Below are positions 57,953 to 64,000 of a stretch of DNA of 64,000 nucleotides, in pieces. The DNA is from Erythrocercus mccallii (taxonomy: Eukaryota; Chordata; Aves; Passeriformes; Dicruridae), in NCBI GenBank assembly GCA_013397435.1, contig VZRG01000357.1, positions 387,793 to 451,792 of the forward strand, in the 5' to 3' direction. Each line of letters begins with the position of its first letter. Within the stretch, counting starts at the first letter, position 1. Both the position numbers and the translations under genes were made by a program. A model generated the notes under the pieces. It had not been told where the DNA came from, made no database searches, and saw nothing but the letters and a program-made list of their open reading frames with translations.

Positions 57953-60581
57953 GAAAATTATGCTTTCTGCATCATCATCTGTTTTCACCTTGCAAGAAAT
58001 CTAGAAGTAGTACTTGAACAAGATGCTTGAATTTAGCTAATGATGCAGAATGCTCTTGGGCTAATTCTGCACTTGAATTTCAAGTCTGACTTGTAGAAAG
58101 CTAGAAATTTCCTGACTTGAGATTAAATGATGTTTCACAAGTATGAATGGTGATATGCAGGAAAAACGTGATGCTTTTGTAGGAAGAATATGAGACTGGT
58201 TCCACCATCTGTAATACTTTAAGTGACTTGGAGGACAAGAACGGAAAACAGAACGTTTGAAAATCTACATTGTTGCTATCCACAACAATTAGTTTTATAC
58301 AGGTGGTGCTAGATTTTCAAAGAGGTCAATATCCTGAAGTACGAGTGGATTTTCTCCTGGCTGTAAATTAATGTTTTCACTGTTGTTTGTGCTCAGTGCT
58401 GTACAAAACCCCCTGCAGCTGGGAAGGTCAGGAGGCTCTGATAGCAAAGGGATACTCAATTATTTCCTTGTTCTTCCTTTGATACATGTTTCATGTAAAG
58501 GATTTTGCAGGGAGGAGTGCTGAAGTGATGCTGCTGAAGAGAGCCCAGTAGTGGCTGGAAGGGCTCTTTCCATGCAAGCTTTGGGGGTTCCTGTGTGAGG
58601 ACAGTGTGTGGGAGAGGCAGGGACCAGAGCAAACAGATCTTGGGTAGTGCAGAGCTCTGGTCTTCTAAGGTGAAGTGTTGCAGCTTGATGGACTGAAATA
58701 GGAGGGATTTGGGGAGATGGCAGTTGTGAGAAAATAGCAAGGTGTGAAATTCTAGCTGCTTTTTTTGAAATTAGGCAAGATGCACAGGTTTTTAGCTGGT
58801 GTCCGATGGAGCTGAAGAAATAGTAAGAGGAGAGAAAGGTGAGTCAGTTCTATCTGACTCAATCTTTAAGCTGTAGAATATCTTGTCTTCAGCTGTTGAC
58901 TACATTCAAAATTTTTCTTAAGGATCTGAACTCTCCTGAGATTGAGATTTTTCATTTTATTTGTCTCCAGGGGAAATAAGTGTATTTGAGCTCATGCTTA
59001 TTTTTTTCAGTTGTAAAGGAAATTGAAATCTGAATCAAAACTTAGGGAGTTCTCTTCATGCCTGGATAGTGTCTTGAAATGACACAAATCCGACCAAATC
59101 CCTGGTTAAAGGTAAGGGTTCACAAACTGTGGGACATACACCTCTGATGTTAAACAAGCACCTTGCTTCAAAGCAGCATGCAAACATAGCTCAGAAGTCT
59201 GAGTATCTTGTGGATCAACTTCTGCTGCAGTCAGGATGTGAATGTGGGAGTGGCTGCACTGAGACAGAGCTCGCAGAGAGGAGGAAGAAATACTTCTAAG
59301 GATCTTCTTGCTCCTTGCCAAGAATAGATCACAAGCACTTGTCCCACCTGGTAGAGGACCTCTGCTTAATCTTCATCTTCCATGCTGGGACATCTGTAAA
59401 GCAGCTGATCCCACACCAGCTCTGGTTTCCAAATATCCTGAATTTGTTACAGGTTGATCATCCTGTGTGTCTTTCCTCAGAAAGTGAATCTTTGCTGGCA
59501 TAACAATTTTAAGTTGTGGAAAAAATCTATGATCCATCATGGAGTGAACAGGGAGGAAGAGATTACTTTGTTTTTCTGGGTCCAAAAGGCTTGAGAGTTT
59601 TATTTTTAGTTTTTTCTTGTCAGTATCATTCTTGAGGTACAAGCACCTTGCACAAACCTTGGGAAGTTAAAAACTTCCCTCTGTTTATGATATTCAATGC
59701 TCCAAGCTTTGCCATCAGCTTTCACTGAGTGTTCTGTGAGTCACGGTTTGGGAATAACTGGACATGCATGAGCCAGGATGAGGGAAACTTAGAGTTGAAG
59801 TTGGAAATTTGGTGTTTTTCCCTTCCCATACCCTAGAAATGGAGAAAATTATCTTTTCCCATAGATAACCTTTGAAATATGCTCTGTTGCCTAATCACTG
59901 AAAACTCTTTAATTCTCATCCCTGCTTCACTAAAGGTGCTCTGTTATTAACATAGGATAAAAAAAACCCCATTAAGATTCTCAAGACATTGAATATAAGA
60001 AAATCTTTGGGGCTTCAGGAACATCTCCTTTGTTATAGCTGCCTTTTACAGCTCAAACATGATGGAATTAGCAGAAGTGCTTCCTTCCAGCATACACTTT
60101 GCTGTCATACTCTTTCTGGAGAGGATAAGCTTTCAGAAGCAAATTATGTACCTGTAGTAAAATCTCATTGCTGATTCTAAAATAATTAATTAAATTACCT
60201 GTTATAAATAAAATTATGTATTCCAAAGTGTTGGAAGGTACAGAAGATTTCTGAGCACATCATCAAACTAAAGCCTCCAGAGGCTGGTGGTGGAGCAGTG
60301 ACATTCAATGCACGTCCATCCAGAGCCACTTGATAAAGTAGATTACTAATAAGTTTCAAAGGTCATGAGAAATAGCACTTGGGGTTTCTTTTTGTTTGTT
60401 TGTTTTGTGCTCTTGAACCTAGGTTTAATGTTTATACTGTGTAAAGAGAGCTGTGTTCAGCTAGTTTTTGCCACCCTCAGGTTAATTGAGTTTTTTTAGG
60501 ATGGTGGCAGGTAGAGTGAACCGTTTTCTAGATCTCCAGATAATTTGAGTACTGAGGAAATTGTTCTACAGAGGTATTCCA

Positions 60582-60596
60582 TCATCATCATCATCT
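60582..60596. repeat. Short ATC microsatellite
   Basis: Five consecutive ATC units. Ordinary intronic microsatellite. Confidence 0.85.
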
Positions 60597-63144
60597 TTAA
60601 TCATGTTTTCTTACATCAAATAGATGCAAACAAAACATCAGTGCAAAATTTCAGTACTTGTGCAGACTTAAGATTGTAATTTCTGATGCTTAAAAAAAGA
60701 AAAAAGATACACTGTTGTACATCAGAGGTGATGAGAATGTTGGGATTGTAGGTGTACTTTGATTAATTCTACAAATACAGGTTTTATTCTGCAAACACTG
60801 TCATTCTGGTCTGGGAAAACAATTCCAACACTGATGTGCCTGGCTTTGCTTTCTTGGAGTGACAGTGCTACCTAGTGCTCAGCTGGTGTAAAGGCAGCCA
60901 CAGCCAGCCGCCTGCCCTGACTGCATTCCAAAGTGCTGGATTTATCTTGACTTCGAAGAGGCGTCCGTGGAAATGCCATGGATGCACAAACCCAGAACAT
61001 GGGTGCTCTTGCAGGTCAGCAGGGGGATTCTCCTCTGGCATCGGGTGCTCAGGCTGACGTGGGGACCACGGTGGTCTCTGTACATGTGAAATCATTTTCA
61101 GCTGGGAGAAGATACGGCCAGTCCTGCTCCATCCTTGGTGCTGGGGGAAAAGAGGAGCAGCTCCGTCATGAGTCTGCCCAGTTCAGCCTTGCTCTAGAGC
61201 TGTGTGTGAGCGACAGACGCCCAGCTCAGGGACAGAACTGCCTTTCCCCTCATGACACCTATGGAAAAAGAAAGCTGAGTACTTTTAAGGGCAGACAGTA
61301 GGAAGTCAAAGGTGGCAGAAAAGCAGGAAGGGGGAACAGAAGGTGGAAGAGATCAATTGCAACAGCTGAGGGTGAAATAAATATGTACTGTCCCAGCCTC
61401 TGTGCCTGCTGGTAGTGGCTGGGAAGTGTCACTGCCAGGAAAGATGCTTCAGGTGTCAGGAGACGGAAGACAATAAAAACATGTCTGTATTATTGATGGG
61501 AGCAAAGAATAAAATAGAATCTCAACTTTCTGCTCCGAAGGTGCCTGCTGTGCTGCTGTTTGACTTGTTGCAGAGCAGCTTGGATCACACACTAGAGATG
61601 ATGTTGGTTGGGGACGTTTACTTTCTTTTTACACAGACCTGGTTTTAGCAGCTCTGTATGAACTGCCACTCCTAATCCCAAACCCACTGGTGAACTGAAG
61701 GTGTGATCTGCTGGGCAGTCCATTTACTTCAGTGAGAGAAATTAAGTAAAGGAGGAAACTTTCATTTCCCATGTGTCTTCTGTAGTTGAAAGGAGTGCTT
61801 GATCCAGTCTCATTCCTACCTGCTTGGTTTCCATCTCCCAGAGCTCTGTTATCTCCCTTTTAACTTCTTTCTCTCTGTGTAACCTCTGAGAGTTTTGGTG
61901 TCAAAGGTGTTTGCACTCTGCAAACAGTCTCTTGTTTTGTACCTGAGGATGTCCTACTGTTTGTCTCAAGGCCCTTGGTTTTGCAGTGAAGCTTTATTAG
62001 AGATTAATGTGCTAATATGATCATACTGGCAATTTCAATATTGTACAAGTAAGTGCAAGTTTAATTACAGAGCTTGGATAGAGGAGAAATTTGAGGGCAG
62101 TGTAGATCTTCAGGCCTAAGGAAATATCTTCAGAGGGAATGGTCCTTTTATGATATTTATGCTTTAATCACTGGTTTTTTAAGTTGTTGAGTTAAATAAT
62201 ATGTTTTAAAACAGCTTGTAAGCAAACTCTCAATCAAAAGTATGATTATGAAATACTGGGTTTCTTGAATTTTCCATTCAGCCTATGATCTGCATCTTGC
62301 CACGGCAAGTTCCTAAGCAGAAAAAGGAGACAGTCAAGATCAGTATGAGCTCTGTGCTTCCTAAATCCCTTCCATGTAAAATACTCTTCCTCACTCTAAA
62401 CTAGCTTTTTATTTTTAATGCTAGAAATATGTCAGAATGTAATCTCTGTTCTCCAGAGTCAAACAGGAACATGCTCAGAATACCTGTGACCTTAGGCTGC
62501 TATCAGGAAGTGCTGCATGGTAGATCTGTACAGCCAAATCTGTAAAGTAACCAGTCATTTGAAATCCCTTGGAAGTTATTGTATGTATTGTCAATCCTTT
62601 CCACCTGAGTGGATCCTGGAAGAGGTTTTCATCCTCTGGTGAATCTGACTAGGTCAATGTAAAGAGAACATGTGAATGAAGTTGTTTTCTCAGAGCTGTG
62701 ACGTTTGGGAAGATTGTGATATTTCAGTTTAGGTGCTCATGATAGGAGATTCTGGTGTTGCACAGTGTGGCATAGGGAAGGCTCCTGTGGAGGAAGAGTG
62801 AGGGCCCTCCCATTAAATGAGAAGTCAAGAGATGCTCACTAGAATCAGCTGGTCTCCAGAGGCAGTGCTGCATGCTTCCCTGCCTCCTACCACTGGCCTT
62901 TCAACATCTGTAGGTCACAGAATAATACCAAACTCAGATCAAATTGAGGTATCATGCTTTGGGTAACATAGAACCATGTGTTTTGTTGTTACAATGAAGA
63001 TCATAATACCAAGGATTGCTGTAGGAGTATTTGTTCTTTGAAAATGAGAGAGCAGCTGTCATTTGTCCTGTGTGGTGCTTGTAGCTGCTTTGTGGTGCTG
63101 CCTCAGGTTTAACACACTGGATTAATTTTTGAGAAATGTGTATT

Positions 63145-63365
63145 GGATTTGCATGGCCACGGGTTTTTTTGAGGGGGGGCGGTGGGCTACAGGGGTGGCT
63201 TCTGTGAGAAGCTGCCTAAAGGTTCCCCTGTGTCTGATAGAGCCAATGCCAACCAACTCCAGGGTGGACCCACCACTGGCCTAGGCTGAGCCCATCAGCA
63301 ATGGTGTTTGGCCTCTGGGGTAATGTGTTTTCAAAAGGAGAGAGGGGCTATTGAAAAAACCAACA
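63145..63365 (+). mobile_element. Probable avian ERVL-type LTR fragment
   Basis: Noncoding sequence containing GGCTACAGGGGTGGCTTCTG, TGATAGAGCCAATGCCAACC, AACTCCAGGGTGGACCCACC and GGCTGAGCCCATCAGCAATG in the order I recall from LTRs that are abundant in songbird genomes. A TATA-like position near 63321 is degraded (TAATGTGTTTT). Edges and terminal duplications are not clear, and no internal retroviral coding region is next to it, so it is probably a decayed solo LTR. The family call is from memory. Confidence 0.6.
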
Positions 63366-64000
63366 GCTGCCAAATTATTCAAAAAGGATGAAAAAAATTA
63401 AACTAGCAAGGTAACATGATTAAGAGTTACCAAATGAATAAATTTTTGGACGTATTTTCTTATCTTGTGTGTTAGGAATCAACAAAAGCAGAAGCTGGTG
63501 CAGTAAATCTTTGAGATAATGCCTTGAATATTTTGAGCTAATAAAATACCACAGGGTACACAAGGAATGTTTTCTTCTGATAATAGTTGTTAACATCCTC
63601 TAAATGTAGGATCAGTTCTAAACTGCAAATCATCCCAAATTCAAAAAGACAGAAATAATCTAGTAGGATGAATATGCAGTAATTTTACTTCAGGTTTCTG
63701 CTGAAGTGGAACTCTTAATTTCTGTGCTCAGCCAATAGCCTGCCTGCTCCTGTAGCTCAGGACCTACACCTATGGTGAATGTGTTGTGTGCCTTATAATT
63801 AATGTTCTTAAAACATAAAACTCAGGGCTTAAGTACTTAAGTGAATAAGAAGGTATTGTCCCAAAATCAGAACATAAATAAATCTTTGTTAGCTGGATCC
63901 ATAATGTTCACTCTTGCAAGTCATGATTGATGAGGATTTGTTTGAAAACACAGCAAAGATGGTGGCATTTCAGGCCGTGGTCACATCTTCAGAGCAACTT

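Larger units (their letters stand above)
1..64000 (+). other. RBM33: RBM33 transcription unit, partial (both ends missing)
   Basis: Eleven exons on the plus strand, each bounded by AG and GT, keep one reading frame for 934 codons and together give the RBM33 architecture: acidic start, RGG-like segment, polyglutamine, polyproline, Gln/His repeats, a charged helix and a C-terminal RRM. Mammalian RBM33 is about 1,170 residues, so some 200 N-terminal residues and about 50 C-terminal ones lie outside the window. Known roles of the family are nuclear RNA binding, m6A-linked recruitment of the demethylase ALKBH5, and nuclear export of GC-rich transcripts. In mammals the gene lies next to SHH. Identity rests on recognising conserved blocks from memory, not on a database search. 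Confidence 0.95.
56568..64000 (+). other. RBM33: Start of the intron after exon k
   Basis: At least 7.4 kb of noncoding sequence after donor GTAGGT. It contains a GGTACATC triplication with a hairpin (57910-57952), a short ATC microsatellite (60582-60596) and an ERV-type LTR fragment near 63.2 kb. No sequence coding for the expected second half of the RRM was seen, so the last exon should lie to the right of the window. Confidence 0.75.

Noticed and set aside
62281..62345. Sequence after an AG at 62280 that might have been the last RRM exon
   Set aside because: The translation does not continue the RRM, and no suitable donor or stop context follows.
1..64000. tRNA, snRNA, snoRNA, microRNA clusters or CRISPR-like arrays
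   Set aside because: I scanned for typical motifs and regular spaced repeats and found none; weakly conserved RNA genes cannot be excluded by eye.

Overview
The window is a piece of a vertebrate genome, almost certainly a bird and probably a songbird. Small GT-AG exons are separated by long AT-rich introns. There are CR1 LINE fragments of avian type near 20.8 kb and 46.6 kb, an older degraded CR1-like piece near 45 kb, and an LTR fragment near 63.2 kb that resembles passerine ERVL-type LTRs. No operons, ribosome binding sites or other bacterial features are present.

One protein-coding gene occupies the whole window: the plus-strand orthologue of RBM33 (RNA-binding motif protein 33). Eleven internal coding exons can be placed between 1850 and 56567. 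Their phases join without a break into 934 codons: 172, 209, 307, 59, 160, 332, 240, 288, 642, 204 and 189 nt. The N-terminal exons lie before position 1. The exon carrying the second half of the C-terminal RRM, the stop codon and the 3' UTR was not found and should lie beyond 64000. Residue numbers below count from the first codon in the window.

Protein layout in order: acidic, CK2-like patch and the conserved GRLRFKTERKEGTIIRLSDV block (exon at 1850); a charged helix plus an RGG/arginine-rich segment (6882); a 24-residue glutamine run and proline-rich segment (8871); a short proline linker (14357); two polyproline exons (30262 and 31325); a Gln/His-repeat exon (32146); a Ser/Thr/Asn-rich linker (33168); a long charged helix followed by eight glutamines and a basic linker (40869); a Gln-rich basic exon with a tandem acceptor (54771); and a Gly/Arg-rich stretch leading into the first half of the RRM (56379). 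The whole reads as a nuclear RNA-binding protein made mostly of low-complexity sequence.

The remaining roughly 95% is intron. The most interesting parts are a GC-rich, CpG-dense island over the 31325 exon whose reading frame stays open across most of the next intron; a duplicated in-frame 5' splice site after the 32146 exon; an NAGNAG acceptor at 54771; a possible intronic polyadenylation site after the polyglutamine exon; several long perfect or near-perfect hairpins (4645, 38430, 46664); a 49-bp perfect tandem duplication (29522); a 100-nt G/T-only strand-asymmetric tract (44640); and homeodomain/POU-motif-rich blocks that look like conserved noncoding elements. RBM33 is a close neighbour of SHH in mammals, so long-range enhancers in its introns are plausible but unproven. 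I see no wholly new biological system; the candidates above are the items worth checking.
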